Origin: Rosettibacter sp037481715
GTDB taxonomy: Bacteria; Bacteroidota; Ignavibacteria; Ignavibacteriales; Melioribacteraceae
Reading direction: 5' to 3'
Assembly: GCA_037481715.1 (NCBI GenBank)
Contig: JBBFLD010000002.1
Span: 124,001 to 188,000 of the forward strand
DNA: 64,000 nt
Each line of letters starts with the position of its first letter. Within the stretch, counting starts at the first letter, position 1. The translations under genes were made by a program, and so were the position numbers. The notes under the pieces are model-generated. The model was not told the origin of the DNA and did no database searches. It saw only the letters and a program-made list of their open reading frames with translations. Below are positions 10,291 to 18,871 of the stretch, one piece after another.

Positions 10291-12084
10291 TTATTTATAA
10301 ATTGGACCAAAATTTTTACAAGCTCTAAAATCTGCTCCTTCTAAATCAGAAGTTCCAAACGCATTCCAAGCACTTGGCCTAAAAATTCTTTCTCTTGATA
10401 CATTATGCATGTTGACTGGAATCCTTAACATTGAAGCAAGTGTAATTAATTTATCTCCAATATGTCCATACGACACTGCAGCATGATTAGCACCCCAATT
10501 AAGCATTACTGAATAAACATCTTTGAAAACTCCTTCGCCTGTTAAATTTGGGACAAACCATGTGGTAGGCCAGGTTGGATTAGTTCTTTCCTGTAAAATT
10601 TCATCTACATCTTTTGGCAATTCAATAGTATATCCTTCTGCAAGTTGTAAGACTGGTCCTAATCCTTTTATCAAATTAATTCTGCTCATTGTTACAGGCA
10701 TTCCTCCTTCAGTTAAAAATTGAGAAGAAAACCCGCCACCTCTAAAATACTCTTTAATAGCTGGACACCATTTTGTAGCTTTTAAGCAATCTTCCATTTC
10801 TTCATTCGTTATTTCCCAGAAAGGTTTAATTGCTGGTTTATCATTTATTTTTTGCTTGCCTGAACCATCTAAAGCAGACGAGCCGGAATTAATTAAATGT
10901 ATAAAACCATTTTCGGCTAAACCTTTTAGTTGTACACCTGTAACTCTTTTTACTGCATCAGGACTCCAATAAGATCTTACATCAGAAAAGATTTGAGCTG
11001 TATTTGTCAACAAATGACCGAACAACATTGCAACACCATTTAGACTATCATTTTCAGTTGCAACAATAAATGGTTGTCGAATACCATTCCAATCAAATGA
11101 TGAATTCAGAATAGCTTCTGTAAAATCACCATTTGGCATAAAATCAGTCCATTGCCTTTGTCCTTGAAATCCAGCTGCAATTGCATTATGTCCATTGGAT
11201 TCTTCAGTAAATCCCATTTCAGAAAGTTTTTTATTCCCTATCATCAAATCTCGTATAATCATTGTCATTTTAATAACTGTTTCCCACTCATATTTTTTTC
11301 TTTCTTTAGTTGATTTTTCAACATTATAATCTTTTCCTTCAATACAATATTTATTTACCCACATCACTGCCAAATTATATTCTTCTTCATCATAAATTTT
11401 ATTATCAATTCTTCTGATAATTTCGCTCATATCTACAAATTCGTTTCTCATTCCCAAATATTCTTTAAAGAAATGAGTATCTACTATTGAACCTGCAATT
11501 CCCATGGAGACAGAACCTATTGAAAGATAGGATTTGCCTTTCATTTCAGCTACTGCAAGAGCAGATTTTGTAAATAATAATAATTTTTCTTTTACATCTT
11601 CAGGAATTGATTCATCATCTTTATCCTGAATATCTTTTCCATAAATTCCAAATACTGGAAATCCAAATTGGCTATAACCTGCAAGAGCGGCAGCTAAATA
11701 AACTGCGCCAGGTCTTTCTGTTCCATTAAATCCCCATACAGCTTTGGGAATCAAAGGCTCTGTATCCATAACTTCTGTTCCATAGCACCAGCAAGGTGTA
11801 ACAGTAATTGAAACTCCCACATTATTTTTCTTGAATAATTCTGCGCATTCAGCTGCTTCAGCTACTCCACCAATACAAAATTCTGGAATTACACAATCAA
11901 TTTTCTGTCCATTTGGATGACGCAAATTTTCTTCAATTAATTTTGCTGTATTCTTTGCCATTTGCATGGTTTGATTTTCAAGTGATTCTCTTACACCGCC
12001 TCTTCTGCCGTCTATAACTGGTCTTATTCCAACTTTAGGTGGTTCACCTTTCAAACGGTAAGTGAACTTGCTATGAGATGTCAT
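10291..12084 (-). CDS. fucI: L-fucose isomerase
   Basis: A 597-residue cytoplasmic enzyme converting L-fucose to L-fuculose, close to the usual family length of about 590. Diagnostic stretches include the N-terminal PKVGIRPVIDGRRGGVRESLE, the ITVTPCWCYGTEVMD segment, AVWGFNGTERPGAVYLAAAL and the C-terminal FVPNLTGEGVFKDVYSVM with NWGANHAAVSYGHIGDKLITLASMLRIPVN. It has a good ribosome-binding site (AGAGGTAAG) and lies just upstream of fucP. No fuculokinase or fuculose-phosphate aldolase gene is present in the window, so the rest of the fucose pathway must be elsewhere. A 37-base dyad lies upstream. The enzyme also accepts D-arabinose in known cases. Confidence 0.96.
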   Translation of the reverse strand: MTSHSKFTYRLKGEPPKVGIRPVIDGRRGGVRESLENQTMQMAKNTAKLIEENLRHPNGQKIDCVIPEFCIGGVAEAAECAELFKKNNVGVSITVTPCWCYGTEVMDTEPLIPKAVWGFNGTERPGAVYLAAALAGYSQFGFPVFGIYGKDIQDKDDESIPEDVKEKLLLFTKSALAVAEMKGKSYLSIGSVSMGIAGSIVDTHFFKEYLGMRNEFVDMSEIIRRIDNKIYDEEEYNLAVMWVNKYCIEGKDYNVEKSTKERKKYEWETVIKMTMIIRDLMIGNKKLSEMGFTEESNGHNAIAAGFQGQRQWTDFMPNGDFTEAILNSSFDWNGIRQPFIVATENDSLNGVAMLFGHLLTNTAQIFSDVRSYWSPDAVKRVTGVQLKGLAENGFIHLINSGSSALDGSGKQKINDKPAIKPFWEITNEEMEDCLKATKWCPAIKEYFRGGGFSSQFLTEGGMPVTMSRINLIKGLGPVLQLAEGYTIELPKDVDEILQERTNPTWPTTWFVPNLTGEGVFKDVYSVMLNWGANHAAVSYGHIGDKLITLASMLRIPVNMHNVSRERIFRPSAWNAFGTSDLEGADFRACKNFGPIYK

Positions 12085-12112
12085 ATCTTACCTCTTTTTT
12101 TATTGATTTAAT

Positions 12113-12149
12113 TCAAATTACATTTTAATGCAATTAAAATCCTATTTGA
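12113..12149. promoter_or_regulatory. Nested dyad upstream of fucI, candidate operator
   Basis: In the 106-base gap before fucI, an inner inverted pair ATTTTAAT-3 nt-ATTAAAAT (12122-12140) is flanked by an outer pair TCAAAT/ATTTGA (12113-12118 and 12144-12149), each separated from the inner pair by 3 bases. This double symmetry around one centre is typical of a site for a dimeric regulator. The protein that would bind it is not identifiable, and no regulator gene is visible nearby. Confidence 0.4.
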
Positions 12150-12190
12150 GTAAGTATCAAGTGCGTACCAAAATTTTTTATATATAATTT

Positions 12191-14545
12191 CTATACTTGC
12201 TCGCTTCTTATAAATTCTATTAACTTTCTAAGTTCAGTTGAATATTGATAAAATTCTTTCACATTCATTTCTTTTAAAAACAACATTCCATGAGCAGCAC
12301 GTACTCTTGGTACTGGATGATTCAGGAAAAATTCTTTTCCTAAGTATGTTCTTATTTTTTGATATTGATCAACTTGAATATGCTGAACAAGACGACAGAA
12401 AGGACCATCATACTCCCAGCTAGGAAAACTTGCATCTTTTTGTGAACCGTAACAATTCATAAAAACATTTTCAAGAATCGCCATAGAGTTCAAACTAACA
12501 GGAACATAAATATTTGCTTCTGCTGGATGGAATCGATACCAAACATTACGATAACCCCAAATTTTTAAGTTAGATACATCTTCTTCCTTTTCATATAATT
12601 TAATGGCTTCGCATATTGCCTGTAAAACTTTGTAATGTGTATCAGGACCACTTCCCTCAGGGTCAAATGCCAGTGTTATAATTGTCGGTTTTATTTTTTT
12701 AAATAACTTATAAATTGGTATTACATCTCTGTTCAATTCTGGATTTTCTGTAAAAATATTTCCTTGATAAAATCCCAATCTTAAATGAGAAATATCTTTT
12801 GTGCTAAATCCATAATAAGCCCATGTTAATTCCTCTTCCCATTCTCGCACCATGCCTTTAAGTTTTTGAACATAAGAAATATCTTTTTTACCGGGATATT
12901 GAGTTTTGAAATAATTAATAAGTTCATTTATTCGATCAAGTAAATATTTTTCGCTGTCTTCTTCATAAATCTCAATTATATTTCTTAATAATCTTCTGGA
13001 AACAGCTTCTGTTCTTTTTGCCAGATTATTTTCAGCAATGCCATCAAGGAATAAACTTACATCATTATTTTTAGCTAAGATATTATCCGCATCAAAATAA
13101 CCATCACTTAATTTAGAATCAAAAATTCCTGATGTTAAATGTTCTTTTAATTGTTCTAATATTTTTAGCATGTAACTATTTGTAACAGCAGTAAAGCCGC
13201 TTGTTAAAATTGCAAAATGGTGTTTATTAAGAGGTGTTCTAACTAAATGTGTAATTAAAGCAAGATAACCAAGCATTATATCATCGTGATGTGGTGCTGT
13301 ATGAAGAATTACTTGATTAACAGGTGTATCCATTCCTTTATTAAATCTTTCAATAATTGCATTATGAATTTTTTCATTTATTTCTTTTACAGATTTTCCA
13401 GATTTCTTCAATACTAATGATGCTAATCTATTGCTTTCATAATCAGATTTTGTTAACGAAAGAACAGGTTTATTTACTTCAGTTGATAAATCAAGTACTG
13501 CTTTTTCAAGAGAAAATTCAGAAAGAGTAGTTTCTTTTTCTACATTAGCATAGATTCTTTCTTTTAATTTAGATGCGGCTCCATTTGTTAAATAAAATCT
13601 CGAATCTTTTAGTCTTTGTAATACAGTAGCTGGATATTTATTAGTTGGAGGATTCTCAATTGATTCTTTAACAATATTAGCTTTTGATTCTCCAGCTGCA
13701 ATAATAATTGCTGTTGCATTTGGATTATAAGTAATTGTATCAAGACCAATTGTAATTACCAATCTTGTAGATGCTACTTCAAATCCACCTAAATCAGTTG
13801 ATGCAGCTGCTTGGGTTTGATAATTTGTTGCAGTTAATCGTGTTGTTGAAAAATGGTCACTTCCTTGAACATTAAATCCAATATGTCCATCAGGACCAAT
13901 ACCACCAAGGAAAAAACCAATGCCCCCCATTTCTCTAATTTTCTTTTCATACTGTGTGCAAAATTCATCTACAATTTCAATAGTTTCTTTTTGCAATCTT
14001 TCAAGTCTATTTGATGGTAATTTTGTTCTTAAACTAAGGTCAACTCGATTATCTGGAAAGATTAAATTAATTGGAAGATTTTCTGCTGTACCAATTTTAT
14101 TTACATTAATCAATAATGCATTGTTAATATCGAAACCAAATTTTTTGATATAAAACTTTTTTACATAGTAATAAAAGCTATTATGCTGAGAGGAATCAAT
14201 AGGATAGAATTCATCTATTTGAACAAATTTGATTTTTTTCATATCAGGTTTTCTTTTGGGGTCTAAATCAACTTTTTTGAGTTTTTCTACAACATCAGGC
14301 TTATCCCAATTTTTCATTAAATAAGAAAACCAGTAAATAAAATATTCTGGAGTTTTACCAGTAGGAAGTGATACAACTCCTTCGGGATTATTTTGCAGCC
14401 ATTCAATAAATCTTAATGCAGTCAGTTCTCCAAGTTCTGGAATATTCTCAACTTGAATAACTGGAATTTTTTCTGTTGGTTTATAAATAAATTTTTTACC
14501 TGACTTTTTTAAGAAATAATATTCAACTTTAGAATTTGTATCCAT
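12191..14545 (-). CDS. NagB-like glucosamine-6-phosphate deaminase fused to PIG-L/LmbE deacetylase domain
   Basis: The start is placed at 14545, where AAGGAGAGAA sits just ahead of the ATG, giving 784 residues. An upstream in-frame ATG at 14575 would overlap the kinase gene and lacks such a site. The first half (to about residue 360) is NagB-like: VQIDEFYPID, and GGIGPDGHIGFN carrying the Asp and His of the catalytic triad. The third residue is changed: NagB FNEP reads FNVQ here. The second half (about 410-780) is a PIG-L deacetylase with TAPHHDDIMLGY and a later DPEGSGPDTHYK. Such fusions are known in Bacteroidetes. The pair would act in GlcNAc catabolism (deacetylation and deamination to fructose-6-phosphate), next to a ROK kinase. 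Exact activities are unproven. Confidence 0.88.
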   Translation of the reverse strand: MDTNSKVEYYFLKKSGKKFIYKPTEKIPVIQVENIPELGELTALRFIEWLQNNPEGVVSLPTGKTPEYFIYWFSYLMKNWDKPDVVEKLKKVDLDPKRKPDMKKIKFVQIDEFYPIDSSQHNSFYYYVKKFYIKKFGFDINNALLINVNKIGTAENLPINLIFPDNRVDLSLRTKLPSNRLERLQKETIEIVDEFCTQYEKKIREMGGIGFFLGGIGPDGHIGFNVQGSDHFSTTRLTATNYQTQAAASTDLGGFEVASTRLVITIGLDTITYNPNATAIIIAAGESKANIVKESIENPPTNKYPATVLQRLKDSRFYLTNGAASKLKERIYANVEKETTLSEFSLEKAVLDLSTEVNKPVLSLTKSDYESNRLASLVLKKSGKSVKEINEKIHNAIIERFNKGMDTPVNQVILHTAPHHDDIMLGYLALITHLVRTPLNKHHFAILTSGFTAVTNSYMLKILEQLKEHLTSGIFDSKLSDGYFDADNILAKNNDVSLFLDGIAENNLAKRTEAVSRRLLRNIIEIYEEDSEKYLLDRINELINYFKTQYPGKKDISYVQKLKGMVREWEEELTWAYYGFSTKDISHLRLGFYQGNIFTENPELNRDVIPIYKLFKKIKPTIITLAFDPEGSGPDTHYKVLQAICEAIKLYEKEEDVSNLKIWGYRNVWYRFHPAEANIYVPVSLNSMAILENVFMNCYGSQKDASFPSWEYDGPFCRLVQHIQVDQYQKIRTYLGKEFFLNHPVPRVRAAHGMLFLKEMNVKEFYQYSTELRKLIEFIRSEQV

Positions 14546-14564
14546 TTCTCTCCTTTCTAAAAAA

Positions 14565-15674
14565 TTATTTATCATATTTATTAAGTTCGTTTAATGCGAA
14601 AGAATAAGCTCCAAGAGCTATAGCTTTGCTTGTTCCTAATTTTGAAATGCCAACACCAATTTTTTTTGATGAGTTATATTTTACTTTTTTGTTTGTTCCA
14701 TAAACTGTTATTTCAACTGATTCATCTTGCAAGAATTTTTTGAAATCATTATCGTCTGATAGATTATAAACTTCTGCCATTAATCTTTTTACTTTTGTTC
14801 CATCAGAAGATTTAACATAATAACTTTTCATTTCTTCAATTAAGAAAGGCATGAAAAGAGAACTTGCCCCAGCTAATCCTCCGCCAATTACAACATTGCA
14901 ATCAAGTAATGTTACAGCATTAGCAATTGCATCACCAACCACTTGAGCCATTGTTTTGTAAGCTTCAATTGCAGCATTTTTATTTCCAGGAATTAAGCCT
15001 AATGCAATTTCATAAATTTCTTTTGGAGAAGGTGAATCTGAAAAATTAATTCCTGTTTTCTCGCTGTAAACTCTTCTTACTCCTCTGATACTTGCATGTT
15101 CTTCAACATATTCATTCGGGGAAATTTTATTTCTTAACAACCAGATTTCTCCAGCCATTGAATTATCACCAATGTATAATTCACCATTTACTGTTAATCC
15201 AAATCCAAATCCAGTTCCTAAAGTAATTCCAATAAGATTTTTATAACGTTTTGGATTTCCTGATTTTTCTAATTCATTATTAATCCATGGAAGAAAACCC
15301 CATAAAGCTTCGCCGTAAGCATATAAATCACCATCGTTATTTATAAAGACTGGCAAATTAAATTTTTCTTTTAGCATTGGACCCAATGCAACTCCGCCTC
15401 TGTATGCTGGTAAATTTCCCAAATCTCCTAAAATTCCATTAGGATAATCAGCTGGACCTGGGAAAGCAATACTTATTGCATCAGGCGGAGCATTTAGTTT
15501 AGTTTTAATTATTGTAAAGCCATCAATAATATTTTTTAAGGATTTATCAAGATTATCAGCTTCTGAACTAAAAACAATTTCATCAACAATTTGAGTACCA
15601 GATTGAACAGCAGAAAAGACAAAGTTTGTACCTCCTGCATCTAAAGTCATTACTATTCGTGAATCTGATTTCAT
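14565..15674 (-). CDS. ROK-family sugar kinase (putative GlcNAc/hexose kinase) without zinc motif
   Basis: A 369-residue cytoplasmic sugar kinase. It has the ASKHA phosphate-1 loop LDAGGTNFVFSAV near the N-terminus, SIAFPGPADYPNG, NDGDLYAYGEALWGF, GITLGTGFGFGL and VIGGGLAGASSLFMPFL. The Cys-rich zinc motif after GEI, usual in ROK kinases, is missing: the segment reads GEIWLLRNKISPNEYVEEHAS. This marks a divergent branch. Its position between an NagP-like transporter (12 bases upstream) and the NagB/PIG-L gene (19 bases downstream) suggests phosphorylation of GlcNAc or another amino sugar on entry. Glucose or mannose is also possible. The ribosome-binding site is GAGGAAAAATT. Confidence 0.85.
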   Translation of the reverse strand: MKSDSRIVMTLDAGGTNFVFSAVQSGTQIVDEIVFSSEADNLDKSLKNIIDGFTIIKTKLNAPPDAISIAFPGPADYPNGILGDLGNLPAYRGGVALGPMLKEKFNLPVFINNDGDLYAYGEALWGFLPWINNELEKSGNPKRYKNLIGITLGTGFGFGLTVNGELYIGDNSMAGEIWLLRNKISPNEYVEEHASIRGVRRVYSEKTGINFSDSPSPKEIYEIALGLIPGNKNAAIEAYKTMAQVVGDAIANAVTLLDCNVVIGGGLAGASSLFMPFLIEEMKSYYVKSSDGTKVKRLMAEVYNLSDDNDFKKFLQDESVEITVYGTNKKVKYNSSKKIGVGISKLGTSKAIALGAYSFALNELNKYDK

Positions 15675-15686
15675 AATTTTTCCTCA

Positions 15687-16877
15687 TTAAATTTGAGATT
15701 TTTTATATGAGATTATTGCTGTAAGTAATATGTATAATAAACAAATTAATGGAACAGTAAACCCAATTAATAGATTTTTTATATCACTAATTTTTCCCAT
15801 AATTAATGGCACAATCGCACCGCCAGATATTGCAGAAATCATTAAGCCAGAAAGTTCGTTCGACCTTGATGGAAATTTTTCAATCACTATTGAAAATATT
15901 AGAGGAAAAATATTTGCAAACCCAAAACCTGCCATTATGATTCCAGCATAAACTAAATATTCATTTGCAGTAAATAAAAGAGTTAAACCCATAACTGAAA
16001 GTAATGTAGTTACAATAAAAAATTTTTTTGCATGGAACTTATTTAAAATTTTTGCTCCAAAATATCTTCCAATAACTAAAGGAAGAAAAAATAAAGACCA
16101 GCTAAGCCATAATGAATAATTTGACGTCCCAAAATATTCTTTCAAATAAATTGGAATACCTGAGCTCATCGATACTTCTGCTCCAACATATAGAAATATA
16201 GCAAGTACCATTAAAGCAACATATTTTTCTTTTAACAAATTAAAGCATGAACTAAATGTTGCATGATTTTTTTTCAATTTATTATCATCAATCTTTAATT
16301 GCTGAACAGAAAAAAATGTAAATAAAACTAAGGCAGCAAAAACAGGGAATAAAATACTCCAATCTAAACCAAAATAAATTGCGGCAATTGGAGGCAGTAA
16401 AAATCCAAAAGAAGAACCAATTGATTTGTAAAATTGTGCTAAAGATAAATTTTTTGAATACTTCCCTTCGGGTGAAACATCATATACAATTGGATTACCA
16501 ACAACTTGAAGTATAGTTGCCCCTGCACATAAAGCAAGAATTGTAATTAATAATAAATAAAAGTTCAGATTGTTTTTACTTATATATGAAACATTATTTC
16601 CATACAATCCACTTATTAATGCAAGCATTAAACCTGTTAATGCTGTAAGTAAACCAATATTCAAAATTAATTTTTTCCCAACTCTATCCTGAATTATTCC
16701 TACAGGTATTGAAAGAAATCCAAACATTATAAACCCTGTAAAAGGAATTAATTGAGCCATAGTATAGGACAGAGTAAAAGATTCTTTTGCTAAACCAACT
16801 AATGGTCCAACAACATCACCAAAACCCATACATAAAAAAATTAAATAGATTGGAAAGGTTTTTGTTTTCATGAGCAT
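15687..16877 (-). CDS. MFS sugar permease, NagP/FucP-like
   Basis: A 396-residue, 12-helix inner-membrane permease of the major facilitator superfamily. The first helices (FPIYLIFLCMGFGDVVGPLVGL), SIPVGIIQDRVGKKLIL (the A-like motif between helices 2 and 3) and VVGNPIVYDVSPEGKYSKNLSLAQFYKSIGSSFGFLLPP (near 120-165) place it with sugar symporters of the FucP/NagP group. It heads a minus-strand operon with the ROK kinase (12 bases) and NagB/PIG-L, so an amino sugar such as GlcNAc is the best substrate guess. A second start (codon 3) is possible, and no strong ribosome-binding site was seen. Glucose or galactose transport cannot be excluded. Confidence 0.85.
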   Translation of the reverse strand: MLMKTKTFPIYLIFLCMGFGDVVGPLVGLAKESFTLSYTMAQLIPFTGFIMFGFLSIPVGIIQDRVGKKLILNIGLLTALTGLMLALISGLYGNNVSYISKNNLNFYLLLITILALCAGATILQVVGNPIVYDVSPEGKYSKNLSLAQFYKSIGSSFGFLLPPIAAIYFGLDWSILFPVFAALVLFTFFSVQQLKIDDNKLKKNHATFSSCFNLLKEKYVALMVLAIFLYVGAEVSMSSGIPIYLKEYFGTSNYSLWLSWSLFFLPLVIGRYFGAKILNKFHAKKFFIVTTLLSVMGLTLLFTANEYLVYAGIIMAGFGFANIFPLIFSIVIEKFPSRSNELSGLMISAISGGAIVPLIMGKISDIKNLLIGFTVPLICLLYILLTAIISYKKSQI

Positions 16878-16941
16878 AATTTGTTTAGTGAATAGAAAAG
16901 TTATGTGAATGAGATTTCTAAGAACTAAATTGATAAAATAA

Positions 16942-16970
16942 TAGTCAGCCGGTTATTCACCGGCTGACTA
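16942..16970 (-). terminator. Rho-independent-type hairpin after the beta-helix gene
   Basis: A perfect 11-bp stem, TAGTCAGCCGG (16942-16952) with CCGGCTGACTA (16960-16970) around a 7-base loop, begins 21 bases past the stop of the T9SS beta-helix gene. On the minus strand it is followed by a T/A-rich run. It would end transcription of the TonB-receptor/beta-helix unit before the MFS-ROK-NagB unit. Confidence 0.7.
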
Positions 16971-16991
16971 ACTATACAATTAAACAGGAGG

Positions 16992-18767
16992 CTATTTCAT
17001 CAAAACGATTTTCTTGAAAGCTCTGAATGAATCGGATTCAAATCCAATTAAGTAAACACCGCTTACAACCTGTCTGCCTGAATCATCTTTGCTATCCCAT
17101 GAAGCAGAATATTTTCCTGGCTGCATTTCTTGGTTAACTAATGTTCTAACTTTTTGTCCAAGAATGTTATAGATAACTAATTTAACATTAGCTTGTTTTG
17201 GTACGCTGAAATTAATTTTTGTTTCTGGATTAAATGGATTTGGATAAGCATCTGATAATGAAAACTCAGCAGGAATTACATGTTCAATTTCTTTAATTCC
17301 AGTTAACCATTGATTTTTCTTTTCAGGGAACCAGTTCAGGTCTCCAACCGGATAGCCATCAGAACCAAAAGTCATTAATGCAGAATTTGAATAAGCAAGA
17401 TTTTCTGGCAAGGGCCATTTTGGTGGGAAGTTTAATTCATAATGCCATGGATTATCAAGCTTGCGTGCAGCAATTCTGTATACATATCCAATTAATTCAT
17501 CAAGATGAGCAACAACTTTTGAATCAGTAAAGTTTGGATTAGCATCAATATTATTTGTGCATGAGATAAATGGTGAATAATCAGGTGATTTTGAATTAGT
17601 AAGAGAATCTAATGCCCAAAGTCCATAATCATTTATCCATCTTGCAAGAGTAAGTTTACGAACAAAGTAACCTTTTCCACCTGATGGAACTTCAACACTG
17701 TCTGCAATTTTAACCGTGTCATTCCAATCATTGTAAAACTTTACAAGTTTTTCAGGGAAATGATAAACATTATTTTCAGTTATGTGAACTCTTTTACTTG
17801 GAACAAAAAGGTCAGCAGTTATTCCTTTGGCTTCTTCTACAAATGCTTCTGGACCAACAACAGAGCGTCCCTGATATGTTCCTGTTCTTCTTATTTGATA
17901 GATACTCGACGATACTGTATCAGGCCAATTAAAGAACCAGCCGTTCATAACCTGTTCTGGATCTCCGCCCCAAGCATGAGCAGCATATAAAAGATTATTC
18001 TTCATATATAAGTTGGAAGCCTGACGAGTTAAAAATGGATTTACAGCACCATAAACTATAGTGTTATGTTCGAAAACAGAATATGGGTCATAACCTCTTA
18101 TTGAAAAGATGTATGAATTACAAGCAAAGAATGTATTATTGATAAATTTAATAGTATCAGGTTGATCAAGTCCGCCGGAAAGGAATGGTTGTCCACCAAA
18201 ATATGAAGTTGAATGAATGAAATTCCTGAAGTGACAATCTTGAACATCTAATTTAACAAAGTCTGCACCATCAACACGAATACCTGCTTCAGTAAATCCA
18301 TCGAATACAACTCTTCTCAGTTTAAGAGAAATATTATCTGCACCAATATGTATAGCTCTACTCCAACCTAATGTTTTTCCATCTGCACGCATAGATAACA
18401 AGTATAAATCATTCAACTCAACTTTAATTCCCTGTTTAATAAGTTTGAAAAACCATTCTTCTGAAGAACCATCAGCTCTGATAGCTGGAGCTAAAACTGG
18501 TGGCCTTTTTGTGGGATCACCTTTTGCCATAAACTTGCATGGGTGATTAATTTCAAAAGCTTTTTCAATATAGTAAATTGCCCCACGGTCAAGAACATAA
18601 ACTCGGTGTGCTGTTACTGCAGTATCTGCATTAATGATATCGCTTATTTTTAATGATTGAGTACCAGGTATATAAACAGTATCTGTTGTTGATTGAGCAT
18701 ATAATGAATTTAATAATGGTACTACAATTAATAAAAGCAGATAAATGTAATGCTTTTTCACCTTCAT
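16992..18767 (-). CDS. T9SS-exported right-handed beta-helix protein
   Basis: A 591-residue secreted protein with a signal peptide (about residues 1-24, ending LYAQ). The middle (about 90-300) alternates short beta-strand and turn segments such as LRRVVFDGFTEAGIRVDG, VKLDVQDCHFRNF and IKFINNTFFACNSYIF, the pattern of a parallel beta-helix as in pectate-lyase-like folds. The end (about 505-591) is a type A sorting domain: YPNPFNPETKINFSV, IYNILGQKVRTL, SGVYLIGFES and a V-L-M-K terminus. It would be moved across the outer membrane and anchored at or released from the cell surface. Lying directly after the TonB receptor, it may bind or cut the target glycan, but no catalytic residues are recognisable. 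The ribosome-binding site is AAGGAG. Confidence 0.87.
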   Translation of the reverse strand: MKVKKHYIYLLLLIVVPLLNSLYAQSTTDTVYIPGTQSLKISDIINADTAVTAHRVYVLDRGAIYYIEKAFEINHPCKFMAKGDPTKRPPVLAPAIRADGSSEEWFFKLIKQGIKVELNDLYLLSMRADGKTLGWSRAIHIGADNISLKLRRVVFDGFTEAGIRVDGADFVKLDVQDCHFRNFIHSTSYFGGQPFLSGGLDQPDTIKFINNTFFACNSYIFSIRGYDPYSVFEHNTIVYGAVNPFLTRQASNLYMKNNLLYAAHAWGGDPEQVMNGWFFNWPDTVSSSIYQIRRTGTYQGRSVVGPEAFVEEAKGITADLFVPSKRVHITENNVYHFPEKLVKFYNDWNDTVKIADSVEVPSGGKGYFVRKLTLARWINDYGLWALDSLTNSKSPDYSPFISCTNNIDANPNFTDSKVVAHLDELIGYVYRIAARKLDNPWHYELNFPPKWPLPENLAYSNSALMTFGSDGYPVGDLNWFPEKKNQWLTGIKEIEHVIPAEFSLSDAYPNPFNPETKINFSVPKQANVKLVIYNILGQKVRTLVNQEMQPGKYSASWDSKDDSGRQVVSGVYLIGFESDSFRAFKKIVLMK

Positions 18768-18778
18768 ATTATTACTCC

Positions 18779-18852
18779 TTATAATGTTATTGTTAAATTG
18801 CCTTTGCAGGCGTTATTTATTAGAATTAAATAAGGATTAAATTTCATTTCAT
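18779..18852 (-). other. Short upstream frames between TonB receptor and beta-helix gene
   Basis: In the 104-base gap a strong AAGGAGGTACAC sits just before an ATG at 18852, yet that frame is ATG-AAA-TGA only. A second ATG at 18847 opens a 22-codon frame (MKFNPYLILI...) whose TAA overlaps the AAGGAG used by the beta-helix gene. A small GCCT/AGGC hairpin lies inside. It could be a translation-coupling leader or a decayed gene start. No peptide family was recognised. Confidence 0.3.
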
Positions 18853-18871
18853 GTGTACCTCCTTGTTTTTA

